From: Polaribacter reichenbachii
GTDB lineage: Bacteria > Bacteroidota > Bacteroidia > Flavobacteriales > Flavobacteriaceae
DNA: 64,000 nucleotides
NCBI RefSeq assembly: GCF_001975665.1
Contig: NZ_CP019419.1
Coordinates: forward strand, 3,765,501 to 3,829,500
Reading direction: 5' to 3'
Both the position numbers and the translations under genes were made by a program. Position 1 is the first letter of the stretch. Every line of letters starts with the position of its first letter. Below the pieces are notes generated by a model. That model did no database searches, was not told the origin of the DNA, and saw only the letters and a program-made list of their open reading frames with translations. Below are positions 1 to 10,400 of the stretch, piece by piece.

Positions 1-128
1 AATAAACACAAAAAAATAAAATTTTCAATGAAACTCACTCAGATTTTGTTAGTAATTCTTTGTTCACTTGGTAAAAAACTTAGCTTCTTTCCTCTTATTT
101 TCTTTAAATTTACATATTATGTTTTACA

Positions 129-1196
129 ATGGATAAAAAACAATCTGCTTTGCAAGAAAAAAAAGGAGTTTCTCAACCAGAAACTACCAATTCTATGAGT
201 GCAGAAAAAATAAAACTGAATAGAGCCAAGCAAAACTCAGTTAATGAATTTGTTTCAAAAATTTTAGAAGGCGATATTCCTTTTTTAAGTAGGGCAATTA
301 CTTTAGTAGAAAGTACAAATACTAAACATCAAAAAAAAGCAAATGAAATTCTTGAACGCTGTTTGCCTTACGCAAATAATTCTGTTAGAATAGGAATTAC
401 TGGTGTGCCTGGAGTTGGAAAAAGTACATTTATAGAAGCTTATGGAAAGTTTTTAACCAATCAAGGGAAAAAAGTTGCTGTTTTGGCTGTAGACCCAAGT
501 AGTTCTGTAAATAAAGGTGCTATTTTAGGTGATAAAACTAGAATGGAACAATTAGTGACAGATAAAAATGCTTTTATAAGACCTTCTGCTTCTGGTTCTT
601 CTTTAGGTGGAGTTGCACAAAAAACAAGAGAAACTATTATTTTATGCGAAGCTGCTGGTTTTGATACTATTTTAATAGAAACTGTTGGTGTTGGGCAATC
701 TGAAACTTTGGTACATTCTATGGTAGATTTCTTTTTACTTTTAAAATTATCTGGTGCAGGTAATGAATTACAAGGCATTAAACGTGGAATTATAGAAATG
801 GCGGATGCAATTGTCATCAACAAAGCAGATGGTGACAATGAAAAAAATGCAAAAATTGCTAAAGTTGAGTTTAACAGAGCTTTACATTTATATCCTTTAA
901 AAGAAAATAACTGGCAACCTAAAGTTTTAACTGCAAGCGCTTTAAACAAAATTAATATTGATAAAGTTGATGAAATGATTAACAGTTATATTTCTCTTAC
1001 CAAAGAAAACAATTATTTTAATCTAAAAAGAAAAACTCAGAATAAGTATTGGCTTTTAGCTACCATTGAGCAACAATTAAAAGACAATTTTTATAATAAT
1101 CCTGTTGTTAAAAAAGCACTTTCTGAAGAAATAGAAAATTTAGAAATAGGAAAAACAACTCCTTTTAATGCTGCTAAACGCTTACTAAATATGTAA
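129..1196 (+). CDS. meaB: MeaB/ArgK-type G3E GTPase, methylmalonyl-CoA mutase chaperone
   Basis: The 355-residue protein is a P-loop GTPase of the MeaB family. In other bacteria these load and protect the B12 cofactor of methylmalonyl-CoA mutase in the cytoplasm. The Walker A motif GVPGVGKST lies at residues 92-100. It is followed by VDPSSS near 121, a switch segment ETVGVGQSE, and the guanine-specificity motif NKAD near 232. Length matches the family (about 320-360). The N-terminal 40 residues are lysine-rich and variable. No mutase gene lies in this window, so the partner is inferred from the family. The gene stands alone, followed by a convergent serine hydrolase. No clear terminator is visible after it. 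Confidence 0.93.
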   Translation: MDKKQSALQEKKGVSQPETTNSMSAEKIKLNRAKQNSVNEFVSKILEGDIPFLSRAITLVESTNTKHQKKANEILERCLPYANNSVRIGITGVPGVGKSTFIEAYGKFLTNQGKKVAVLAVDPSSSVNKGAILGDKTRMEQLVTDKNAFIRPSASGSSLGGVAQKTRETIILCEAAGFDTILIETVGVGQSETLVHSMVDFFLLLKLSGAGNELQGIKRGIIEMADAIVINKADGDNEKNAKIAKVEFNRALHLYPLKENNWQPKVLTASALNKINIDKVDEMINSYISLTKENNYFNLKRKTQNKYWLLATIEQQLKDNFYNNPVVKKALSEEIENLEIGKTTPFNAAKRLLNM

Positions 1197-1282
1197 CTTT
1201 AAATGCTTTTTATTTTGAAACTTGATGCAAAAAATCAAAATACTAGATATTAAATAAAAAGATAATTCAAATTTTAAATGAG

Positions 1283-2476
1283 TTAAACTTCCAGATTTTG
1301 AGATACTATTTTCTTTATTTTTTCATTTAAAGATTTCATCGCATTATAACTTGTATGCTCTAACACAATAACCACTAAATTATCTTCTAAATAATTGGTT
1401 AAAGCAGTACTAAAACCATTCCATTTACCATAATGATAAATGTTATTTTCATTACTTCTATCCATTCTAAAACCAAAACCATAAGGTATTTTTCTACCGT
1501 AAATAGTTTCACCTTTTGAGTACATTAAGCTTAAAGATTCTTTAGAAAGTAGCTGCCCAGAGTTTAAGCCATATGTCCATTTAAACAAATCTTCTGGAGT
1601 AGAATACACATTTTTATCACCAACAATGGCATCATTTACAGTATTACCAATTTTTAGATGCCTCCAACCTTTGTACAAACGATAGCCTATTAGTTGATTT
1701 TCCCTAACTACATCATTCTTAAAACGATACACATATGTATTGTTCATTTCTAAAGGATCAAAAATATTTTTTTCAAGAAAATTGTTAAAAGAAATACCAG
1801 AAACTTTTTCTACTATTGAGGCCAAAACAAAATAACCAGTATTAGAATAATCGAAATTACGACCAGGTTTAAAAAATCGTTGTGCCTTAGAAGATGGTAA
1901 TAGTTGCATCAACTCTGTATTTGTTGGTGGTCTGTTTTGTGTCCATTCATGTTCTGCCACCCAAAAATATTTCGGCAAACCAGAAGTATGATTTAATAAA
2001 TTTTTTATGGTAATATTTTTATATGGAAAATTAGGAAAAAAAGTATTTACAGTATCAGAAAGTTTTAATTTATTTTGTTCTTTTAAAAGCATTATAGCTG
2101 CAGCTGTAAACTGTTTACTTACAGAGGCTAGTTGAAAAACTGCATCTTCTTTTAAATATTTTTTCTTTCTAAAATCGGTATAACCTACTTGATTTTTATA
2201 AACGATTTTATTGTTTTTTGCTACTAAAACAGCTCCATGAAAATCATGTCTTTTATTAATTCTTTTTAATAAAGAATCTAATTTATGGTTTACTTTTTTT
2301 GTAATTTCTTCAGGGTAGTATTCAACCGAAACAAAAAATTTATCTTCTTTATTATCAAGAATAGCTTCTTGATGAATTGCTTTCTCTTCTTTTAATTCAA
2401 AATTATTAAAGGCAAAAAAAGAAGCTGTAACTATAATTAAGAATGCAATTGATATCTGTTTAATATAATTTTTCAA
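1283..2476 (-). CDS. Serine hydrolase, class C beta-lactamase / penicillin-binding-protein-like
   Basis: The 397-residue protein has one N-terminal hydrophobic segment (residues 7-24, signal or anchor) and a beta-lactamase-fold domain. The catalytic triad of motifs is visible: SVSK at 118-121 (nucleophile Ser118, Lys121), YSN at 210-212, and HYG near 353 in place of KTG. HxG is normal for class C-like esterases and D-aminopeptidases. Members act in the periplasm as carboxypeptidases, esterases or peptidases, and sequence alone does not settle the substrate. The gene is monocistronic and has a good promoter immediately upstream on its own strand. Confidence 0.85.
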   Translation of the reverse strand: MKNYIKQISIAFLIIVTASFFAFNNFELKEEKAIHQEAILDNKEDKFFVSVEYYPEEITKKVNHKLDSLLKRINKRHDFHGAVLVAKNNKIVYKNQVGYTDFRKKKYLKEDAVFQLASVSKQFTAAAIMLLKEQNKLKLSDTVNTFFPNFPYKNITIKNLLNHTSGLPKYFWVAEHEWTQNRPPTNTELMQLLPSSKAQRFFKPGRNFDYSNTGYFVLASIVEKVSGISFNNFLEKNIFDPLEMNNTYVYRFKNDVVRENQLIGYRLYKGWRHLKIGNTVNDAIVGDKNVYSTPEDLFKWTYGLNSGQLLSKESLSLMYSKGETIYGRKIPYGFGFRMDRSNENNIYHYGKWNGFSTALTNYLEDNLVVIVLEHTSYNAMKSLNEKIKKIVSQNLEV

Positions 2477-2498
2477 AAAATTAATCTTTATATATACA

Positions 2499-2529
2499 CA
2501 AATGTAAGTATCATTACGAAATAAACAAA
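2499..2529 (-). promoter_or_regulatory. Bacteroidetes-type promoter for the serine hydrolase
   Basis: Read on the minus strand, TTTG (2529-2526) is followed after exactly 19 bp by TACATTTG (2506-2499). This matches the -33 TTTG and -7 TAnnTTTG consensus used by the Bacteroidetes primary sigma factor. It lies 22 bp before the start codon at 2476. Confidence 0.7.
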
Positions 2530-2908
2530 ACCCTTACTTTATGATACAATTTTTGTTATTGCTTAATGATAACAAATAAATCCTTTTAAAAAAATTATAA
2601 GAGTGAGAATAAAAAAGTTTAAGTTAAATTAACATTTTAATTGTATAAAATAAAAATAGTTTTGTATATTTATATTTAAGACAAGTATAATTAATTAGTG
2701 AAAAGTAACCTTTTTTTGAGTTAAAATTATTAAAAACTTTTATGATTTAATAGATAAAAGACAGTAAAAATGGTTAAAATAAATCATTAATCTCTGATAA
2801 AACGTAATTAATCGATACAAAATATCAATACAACCACAAAAGCAAAAAAAATTTAAATTAATAATTAATTTTGCAGTGGGTAAAAATAAATCTAAAAAAC
2901 CCCCAATT
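2530..2908. other. Intergenic region between divergent genes
   Basis: A very AT-rich stretch that carries promoter signals for both neighbours (2499-2529 leftward, 2866-2873 rightward) and otherwise no convincing gene. The short minus-strand reading frame at 2740-3006 overlaps the start of the LruC gene and has no recognisable family, so it is not treated as real. Confidence 0.5.
2866..2873 (+). promoter_or_regulatory. -7 element for the LruC-domain gene
   Basis: TAATTTTG matches TAnnTTTG. Transcription would start near 2880, which favours the ATG at 2909 over the GTG at 2876. No convincing -33 TTTG is visible 17-23 bp upstream. Confidence 0.5.
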
Positions 2909-5131
2909 ATGAAAACTAAATCTATTGCTTTACTTTTATTAGTAATTTTATTACAAAACTGTACACCTGAATTTGAAAAAACACCAGAAGAAACAGTAGA
3001 ATACATTCAAGATGATATTACTACACTGGTTGTACCAGATGGTCATGACTTAAGACCATTGGCATTGCAAAACACAAGTATTAATTTATCTGAAGAATCT
3101 CGTGCAGATATGGTTAATATTAAAATGTATAAAGTAGAAAATGATACAAATATATTATTGTACGAGGGTTTTATTGATAAAGAAAAATCTATAAGTAGTA
3201 TTACTAAAATACCAAATCATGTTGAATTAATAGCAGTACAAGCAGATTTAGCAACTGGAACAAGAGAGTGGATTGTTACTCCAAGTGAATTACAAAATGT
3301 AGTTATAGAAGATGAAGAAATAATTGATGATGAAGAAAGTAAAACAGCTACAGTTACTAAATTAAGTGCTAGAATAAATAATGATCCTCCAACCTGGAAT
3401 TGTAATGATTATGACTCATTTAACGGTAATGATGATGGAAGTTACAGTATAACAAATACATCTACTCAAGGTATAAATGTAAACCAAAATACAACTATTT
3501 ATATCTGTGATGGTGGTTCATGGAGCCCATCTTACTTGAATGACAACAACAATAATCTTACAATTTATGTTGCACAAGGAGGTACTTTAAAACTTTCTGG
3601 AACTGTTAACTCAACCATTTATAATGAAGGAACCTTTAATGGTGTTAACCTTGGAATGAACAAAAATAGTTCATTTGAAAGCTGGGGAACTACAAATATT
3701 ACAGGAAATTTAAATACCAATAGTGAAGATTTAAATGTTTATGCTGGTGTTTTTAATGTTTCTGGATCTTTAAATTTAAATAGTGATGGGAAATTTGAAA
3801 ATGATGGTGGACAAGTAAATATTGGCGGTCATCTTACCATTTCTGGAAATTTTGATAACGAAGAAAATTCTTCTTTAAATGTAGCTGGTAATTTTACAGT
3901 AAATAGCAGAGGAGATTTCAAAAACGAATGTCAAACAATTATTTCAGGAAATTTCATCAACAATAATGATGTAAATTTTAGAAATGCATCTTACACTGTT
4001 ATTAGTGGTTCTTTAACAAATAACTCTAATACTGATTTTAAATTACGTGAGGGCTCTATTTTAAAATGTAAAAGCATTATGTCTAATGATAAAATAGAAG
4101 GAAATAGAGGATATTCTGTAATAGAAACTGGAAGCATCACTTTTAACGGAAACAATAAATTTGAAGGAAATTTAGATATTTGTTCTGATTATTATACAGA
4201 TAAAATGGGTGACAATGATGTTTTAAATACCTGCTCAACATTTATATCTGCTGGTACTTGCTCTCCTGGTTATAACGCTGTTACAGATAATGATAATGAT
4301 GGTGTAGTTGAAGGAGTAGATGTTGATGATTCAAATCCAAATGTATCTTCATACAATTACCCACAAGGAAAAGATACTTATTTTACATCTTTATACGAAG
4401 ATTTATATCCTTGTATGGGAGATTATGATTTAAATGATTTAGTACATAATTACAGTTACCAAGAAGGTGTAAATAAAAATGGTACAATCACAGAAATTGC
4501 ATTCGACTTTAAATTCCCTGCAATGGGTGCTAATTTTAACAATAGTTTTGTACTTAGAGTAGTTGATGAAGATGATAATGCTGTTTTAAATTTAAATAAT
4601 TCTGATGCATATTCTAGTAGTGAAATAACAAGAATACATGACACTCAAAACAACACAACATTATTTACTTTTAACAATCTTAAAACAATTTATACAGATA
4701 ACAAAGGGGCAATTATAAATACAGTTAAAATAGATTATGATAACATACCCGTAATTTCTGGAACAGTTACTAAAATTAATGGTGCTTACGATGAATTTAT
4801 ACTTAAAAATGGAGAAATAGGACAAGAAATACACCCTATTTATAATTCGTTTCACAGCAATTATCCAGCTTTAAATAAACCATCAATGTATAATGATTCT
4901 AGTAATTTCTTAAATTGTAGCGATAATTCTTCTGGTAATAATCTTTTTGTGAATTCAAATAAATTTCCTTGGGTACTTAACGACTTACCAATTGATTTAC
5001 CTTGGGCTAAGGAAGGGGTTTCAATTTTAGAAGCGTATCCTAATTTTGATGATTTTGTAATTTTAAATCCTGGATTAGATTGGTATTCAGACAAAAATGG
5101 AAACAGAAATAACGACAAATTAAATAATTAA
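2909..5131 (+). CDS. LruC domain-containing surface lipoprotein
   Basis: Taking the ATG at 2909, the 740-residue product starts with a lipoprotein signal peptide whose lipobox LLQNC puts the acylated cysteine at residue 18. An in-frame GTG at 2876 is rejected because it lies almost on the predicted transcription start. After an acidic, threonine-rich linker, residues about 200-400 form short Asn/Gly-rich repeats (patterns such as ISGNF, VSGSL, VAGNF) that look like a solenoid beta-helix. A DxDxDG calcium-binding segment near 470 leads into the C-terminal LruC/DUF4842 domain, with its signature GDYDLNDLV. Family members are cell-surface proteins of Bacteroidetes. The ligand is unknown. Confidence 0.8.
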   Translation: MKTKSIALLLLVILLQNCTPEFEKTPEETVEYIQDDITTLVVPDGHDLRPLALQNTSINLSEESRADMVNIKMYKVENDTNILLYEGFIDKEKSISSITKIPNHVELIAVQADLATGTREWIVTPSELQNVVIEDEEIIDDEESKTATVTKLSARINNDPPTWNCNDYDSFNGNDDGSYSITNTSTQGINVNQNTTIYICDGGSWSPSYLNDNNNNLTIYVAQGGTLKLSGTVNSTIYNEGTFNGVNLGMNKNSSFESWGTTNITGNLNTNSEDLNVYAGVFNVSGSLNLNSDGKFENDGGQVNIGGHLTISGNFDNEENSSLNVAGNFTVNSRGDFKNECQTIISGNFINNNDVNFRNASYTVISGSLTNNSNTDFKLREGSILKCKSIMSNDKIEGNRGYSVIETGSITFNGNNKFEGNLDICSDYYTDKMGDNDVLNTCSTFISAGTCSPGYNAVTDNDNDGVVEGVDVDDSNPNVSSYNYPQGKDTYFTSLYEDLYPCMGDYDLNDLVHNYSYQEGVNKNGTITEIAFDFKFPAMGANFNNSFVLRVVDEDDNAVLNLNNSDAYSSSEITRIHDTQNNTTLFTFNNLKTIYTDNKGAIINTVKIDYDNIPVISGTVTKINGAYDEFILKNGEIGQEIHPIYNSFHSNYPALNKPSMYNDSSNFLNCSDNSSGNNLFVNSNKFPWVLNDLPIDLPWAKEGVSILEAYPNFDDFVILNPGLDWYSDKNGNRNNDKLNN

Positions 5132-5150
5132 TAACATTTGTTAAATTTAA

Positions 5151-5196
5151 AATTACTCCATAAAAATGGTATTCCATTTTTATGGAGTAATTTTTT
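5151..5196 (+). terminator. Intrinsic terminator, LruC gene
   Basis: A perfect 19-bp stem (5151-5169 with 5174-5192) closes a TATT loop and is followed by a T run. It lies between convergent genes and may also act on recG transcripts from the other strand. Confidence 0.85.
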
Positions 5197-5204
5197 GCTT
5201 ATAC

Positions 5205-7301
5205 TTAACTAATATTAGACCAAACTTTCGAAGTTTTACTCATTTTAAAAAATGTATTTCTAATCGGTAAATTTTCTTTTTTAGATAAATTTGGATCTTC
5301 TTGTAAAACATCAATAGCAGTATTTCTTGCGGAAACTAAAATTTGAGAATCTTTTACAACATCAGCAATTTTTAAATTTAAAACTCCACTTTGTTGAGTG
5401 CCCATTATATTTCCTGGTCCACGTAATTTTAAATCTACTTCTGCAATTTTAAATCCGTCAGAAGTTTCTACCATTGTTTTTAAACGTGTTTTTGCTTCTA
5501 CAGATAGTTTAAAACTCGATAATAAAATACAATAACTTTGGTCTGCTCCTCTACCAACTCTACCTCTTAATTGGTGCAATTGGCTTAACCCAAAACGTTC
5601 TGAGCTCTCAATAATCATTACACTTGCATTGGGCACATTTACACCTACTTCTATTACAGTTGTGGCAACCATAATTTGTGTTTCACCATTTACAAAACGT
5701 TGCATTTCATAATCTTTATCTGCAGGTTTCATTTTACCATGCACAATACTTATTTGATATTTTGGTAATGGAAATTCTCGAGAAACACTCTCATAACCAT
5801 CCATTAAATCTTTATAATCCATTGCTTCAGATTCCTGAATTAGTGGATAAACGATATATACTTGTCTTCCTTTTGCAATTTCATCTTTCATAAATTTAAA
5901 AACAGATAATCTATTACTATCATATCTATGAACTGTTTTAACTTCTTTTCTTCCTGGTGGTAATTCATCAATCACAGAAATATCTAAATCACCATAAACA
6001 GACATTGCTAAAGTTCTAGGAATTGGAGTTGCAGTCATTACCAAAATGTGTGGAGGCAATTCATTTTTAGTCCACAATTTTGCTCTTTGTTTTACTCCAA
6101 ATCTGTGCTGTTCATCAATTATAGCAATTCCTAAATTTTTGAATTTTACTTTATCTTCTAATAAAGCGTGTGTACCTATTAAAATATGTAAAGTTCCGTC
6201 TTCTAAATTTTGATGAATTTCTCTTCGCTTTTTTGTTTTTACAGACCCTGTTAAAATATCAACGTTAATGTCCATTCCTTCTAATAACTCAGAAACTGCC
6301 ATATAATGTTGATTTGCCAAAATTTCTGTCGGTGCCATAATTGTAGCTTGAAATCCGTTATCTAAAGCCAATAACATAGTTAATAATGCTACAATCGTTT
6401 TCCCTGAACCAACATCACCTTGTAAAAGTCGATTCATATGTGCACCAGAAGCTACATCTTTTCGAATTTCTTTTAACACTCTTTTTTGAGCGTTTGTTAA
6501 ATCGAAAGGTAAATTATTCTTGTAAAAACCATTAAAATAGTCGCTCACGTTTTCAAATACAAAGCCTTTTATTTTAGTTTTATTTACCAGTTTTTTTCTT
6601 ACTAACTGTAATTGAATAAAAAATAATTCTTCGAATTTTAATCGATATTGTGCTTTGGCTAAATTCTCTTGATTTTTAGGGAAATGTAAATTTAATAAGG
6701 CATCTCGTTTTTGCATCAACTTAAAATCATTGATGATTTCTTCGGATAAACTTTCTTGAATTCCATCGTAAAATTGTTGTAATAAACTCTGAATGTAGTT
6801 GCGTATCAATTTATTTGAAACTCCAGAATTGGTTAATTTTTCTGTGGATGGGTAAACAGGTTGCATTTTAGTTTGCAACTTTTTTTTGTATTCTGTTACC
6901 AATTCCATTTCAGGATGAGGAATACTAAAATTTCCATTATAATGATTCAGTTTACCATAAACTACATAAGGAACTCCAATTTTTAAAGAATCTTTTATCC
7001 ATTTTTGACCTTTAAACCAAACCAATTCCATAGTACCAGAAGTATCTTGAAAAGTAGCTACTAACCTACTTCCCCTTTTTTGTGCTACAGATTTTACATT
7101 TGTAATTTTACCAACTATTTGTACTTCAGATGAGTTAGGTTGTAAATCTTTTATTGCGTAAAAAGCTGTTTTATCTATATATCTAAAAGGAAAAAAATTA
7201 AGTAAATCGTTACACGTTTTTATACCCAGCTCTGTATAAAACAAAGTTGCTCTTTGTACACTAACTCCTTTTATATATGTAATTGGGTAATCTAAATTCA
7301 A
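5205..7301 (-). CDS. recG: ATP-dependent DNA helicase RecG
   Basis: The 698-residue cytoplasmic protein matches the usual RecG length. It has the N-terminal wedge/OB region (LVATFQDTSGTMELVWF near residues 82-98), then a superfamily 2 helicase core with Walker A GDVGSGKT, the DEQH box in IIDEQHRFG, motif III TATPIPRTLA, and the C-terminal signature GRVGRGADQSYC. RecG remodels stalled replication forks and branch-migrates Holliday junctions. The start codon at 7301 gives an N-terminus typical of the family (LDYPITYIKGV). It is transcribed alone and converges on the LruC gene. Confidence 0.96.
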   Translation of the reverse strand: MNLDYPITYIKGVSVQRATLFYTELGIKTCNDLLNFFPFRYIDKTAFYAIKDLQPNSSEVQIVGKITNVKSVAQKRGSRLVATFQDTSGTMELVWFKGQKWIKDSLKIGVPYVVYGKLNHYNGNFSIPHPEMELVTEYKKKLQTKMQPVYPSTEKLTNSGVSNKLIRNYIQSLLQQFYDGIQESLSEEIINDFKLMQKRDALLNLHFPKNQENLAKAQYRLKFEELFFIQLQLVRKKLVNKTKIKGFVFENVSDYFNGFYKNNLPFDLTNAQKRVLKEIRKDVASGAHMNRLLQGDVGSGKTIVALLTMLLALDNGFQATIMAPTEILANQHYMAVSELLEGMDINVDILTGSVKTKKRREIHQNLEDGTLHILIGTHALLEDKVKFKNLGIAIIDEQHRFGVKQRAKLWTKNELPPHILVMTATPIPRTLAMSVYGDLDISVIDELPPGRKEVKTVHRYDSNRLSVFKFMKDEIAKGRQVYIVYPLIQESEAMDYKDLMDGYESVSREFPLPKYQISIVHGKMKPADKDYEMQRFVNGETQIMVATTVIEVGVNVPNASVMIIESSERFGLSQLHQLRGRVGRGADQSYCILLSSFKLSVEAKTRLKTMVETSDGFKIAEVDLKLRGPGNIMGTQQSGVLNLKIADVVKDSQILVSARNTAIDVLQEDPNLSKKENLPIRNTFFKMSKTSKVWSNIS

Positions 7302-7370
7302 GTTGATAAATAAATGAATAACGAAAATACGTAATTCATTACATATTTTAATAAATCCTTAATTTTAAAC

Positions 7371-7401
7371 AAAAAAAGAGAGCTGATAAATCAGCTCTCT
7401 T
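7371..7401 (-). terminator. Intrinsic terminator of the giant surface-protein gene
   Basis: An 11-bp perfect stem (7376-7386 with 7391-7401) with a four-base loop is followed, on the minus strand, by a run of seven T. It lies 65 bp beyond the stop codon of the 2085-residue gene. Confidence 0.85.
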
Positions 7402-7465
7402 GGAATCAATAGTGTTAATTAATACCCCTAAAAATTATTCAAACTATTGACTATTTTATAATTAT

Positions 7466-10400
7466 CTATCTAAAAATAATTTTAGATGTTCCATAATCAA
7501 CTTTAGGTGATGTTACTTGTAATAACATAACGCCTGGCTTTACTTTAAAAGTATACTCTAACTCGTTTTTACCAGCATTTAATTCTTTTTGAACACTATA
7601 AATTACTTTACCAGTAATGTCTGTTAAAGTTACAGTAGCTTCTGTATCTATTTCACTGAACAATAATAAATTTACATTTCCTTTTGATGGGTTAGGATAA
7701 GCCATAAATTCGTTTTCAAAGGTATCAATTTTTTCGATAACTTGACCTTCTTCAGCAACTTTTGTAAACTTTACATCAGAGATTTCTAAATCTAGCTCAG
7801 TAGTGTTTGCTTCAACTGGCAAGAATGTGAACGTTAACATTGTTAAATCTTCAGCAGTTAACTCTTCTTGAGAAGCACTTGAAGTAAATACATCAAAAGG
7901 AACATAGTATGTTTGCTCTTCTTCAGATAAATCTACCATTACTTTATATTGAGCTGTCCAATCTTCGATTGATGATTTTAGTAAACCTAATTCCATTAAT
8001 CCAGACCCTTTAGCTGTAAAAGCTACATAATTGTACTCAGAATAATCTGCTGATAAAGTACCAGGTAATAATGATTTGTATACTGTTAAGTAATCATAAT
8101 CACTTGTTGCTTGTAACTCTACACTTCTGTTGATTGTATATTCATCATCTTGATATTCTCTATCAAAATCATTCCAAACAAAGTAGTTCTTGATTTCTGT
8201 GTATCTAGAATCATAATCTAATCCCCAGTTACCATCTGCGTGATAGAATGCATCTTCAACTTCATCTTCAACTTTAATTAAAGCATCATACTCATAACCA
8301 TCTGCAATATCAACTCTTAAACTCTGTTGAATTTCTGTACTTACAGTATTATATCTGTGTTTGATGTTATTTGCAGTTTCAGAATACAATTCAACCATAG
8401 AAATATCTGCAGTATTACCTTCTTCTGTACTTCTTAATGCTACAACTAATTCTCCTTTATCTCTGTAAATTTTAGAAGCATACGTTTCTGGAAACTTCTG
8501 TACTTCTGTTTGTGCAACAGGAATATAAGTTTTTAAGTTGTTTAAAATATCAGCAACTAACTTCTGAGTATCAGCTGGTCTTGTAGACCATACTTGGAAG
8601 TTATACACATCATTAAACTTAGTATAATTGTTAACATACCAGTTCGTTTGAATGGTATAATTTGCATCGTTATTATTCTTAGCAGTTGCAAAAGAGATTG
8701 CATATTCTATCTCACCACTTCTTTGTTTGATACCTTGCATTAAGAAATTATACCCTTGAATTTGTACTTTCTGAATGTTTAAAATCTCAGCACCTCTTAA
8801 ACGATCACAAGACGCTTTAGTGTGATTGTAAATTTTATCAGAAGTTTTAATTCCTAAAACAACACCTTTTGTTTCACCATTTAAAGAGAAATCTACAGAC
8901 AATACTTCATCAGCAATTGTGTAATCTAAGATATCTGTAGGCGAAGTAACGTTTGCTACATTACCAGCATATAATTGCGCTGGGAACATATCTAACATTG
9001 TTTGTCCTTTACCTTGGTAAGGTTGTTTTGATTTTAATTTTGCTTTGTTAAATAAGTTTTCACTTGATTTTACAAATTGAGTTGGTACAGAATTCTTTTT
9101 TCTACCTACGTAGATTTTAGAGATTGCATCACCTAAAGATTCAGATTCAACACCACCAGAGTTTCCTCCAGAAGTTCCACCTGTTGGCACGATATATGCA
9201 AAATCTTGATCTAAGTTATCTTCACCTTGTGCTAAGTTAATGGTACTATTGTTTGGAGTACCAACACTATCATCATCATAAGTTTGTACTAAATCAGCTG
9301 GAGTTTTACCTGCAGGGATACCAGAAGTTACAGTACTAACATCAACAGAAACAGTGTAAGTTCCAGCTGGTAAATTATCGAATAAATAATTACCATTTGC
9401 ATCTGTAATTGTAGTTACATCATCACTAGCATCACCAGGAGTTCCTGGATCTAAAGTTACAGTTGCACCACCTAAACCAGCTTCGCTTGCATCTTTAATT
9501 CCATCTCCATCTGTATCATACCAAACTGTATCTCCTATAGAACCTAAACCATTATCACCAACATAACCAAAGTCTTGGTCTAAGTTATTTTCTCCAGAAG
9601 CTAAAGTTACATCACTTGTATTGGCAGAACCTGTTCCGTCATTATCATAAGTTTGTACTAAATCTGCAATTGTTACTCCTGTAGGTAAACCACCAGTTAC
9701 TGTGCTTACATCTACAGTTACTGTGTAATCTCCTGCATCCAAATCATCAAATAAATAGTTACCATTTACATCTGTTGTAGTGGTTACATCATCACTTGCA
9801 TCTCCAGGAGTTCCTGGGTCTAAAGTTACAGTTGCTCCTTGTAAACCATTTTCACCAAGTAAAGAACCATCACTATTTGCATCATACCAAACAGTATCAC
9901 CAATACTTCCTAATAATGGAGTAACCGTAAAAGTTACATCATCAGAAGTAGCAGCACAATCACCATCCGCAGCAATTGTATAACGAATTACAACAGTTGT
10001 ATCAGTATTGATATCATCTGGAGTATATGTTGTTCCAGAAATAGAACCACCACCAGATACGATAGACCAAGTACCACCAGTAGGAGCACCTGAAAGTGTT
10101 TTAGTTTCGTCTTCTGTAATTGAAGCAGTAGAAGTTGTGTTATCCGCAACTACATCACACACTGGAGTTACTGTAAAAGTAACATCATCAGTGGTTGCAG
10201 CACAAGAACCATTTTCAGCAATTGTATAACGAATTACAACAGTAGTATCATTATTGATATCATCTGGAGTATATGTTGTTCCAGTAATAGAACCACCACC
10301 AGACACGATAGACCAAGTACCACCAGCAGGCGAACCTGAAAGCGTTTTAGTTTCATCTTCTGTTATAGAAGCTGTTGATGTTGTATTATCAGCAGTTTCA

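Noticed and set aside
1..128. Possible gene end or promoter at the left edge
   Set aside because: Too short and AT-rich; no coding frame or consensus promoter could be supported.
461..949. A 162-codon minus-strand frame
   Set aside because: Fully inside meaB on the other strand, with no recognisable product.
2876..2908. GTG start for the LruC gene
   Set aside because: It lies a few bases after the predicted -7 element and puts a lysine-rich tail before the lipoprotein signal peptide; ATG at 2909 fits better.
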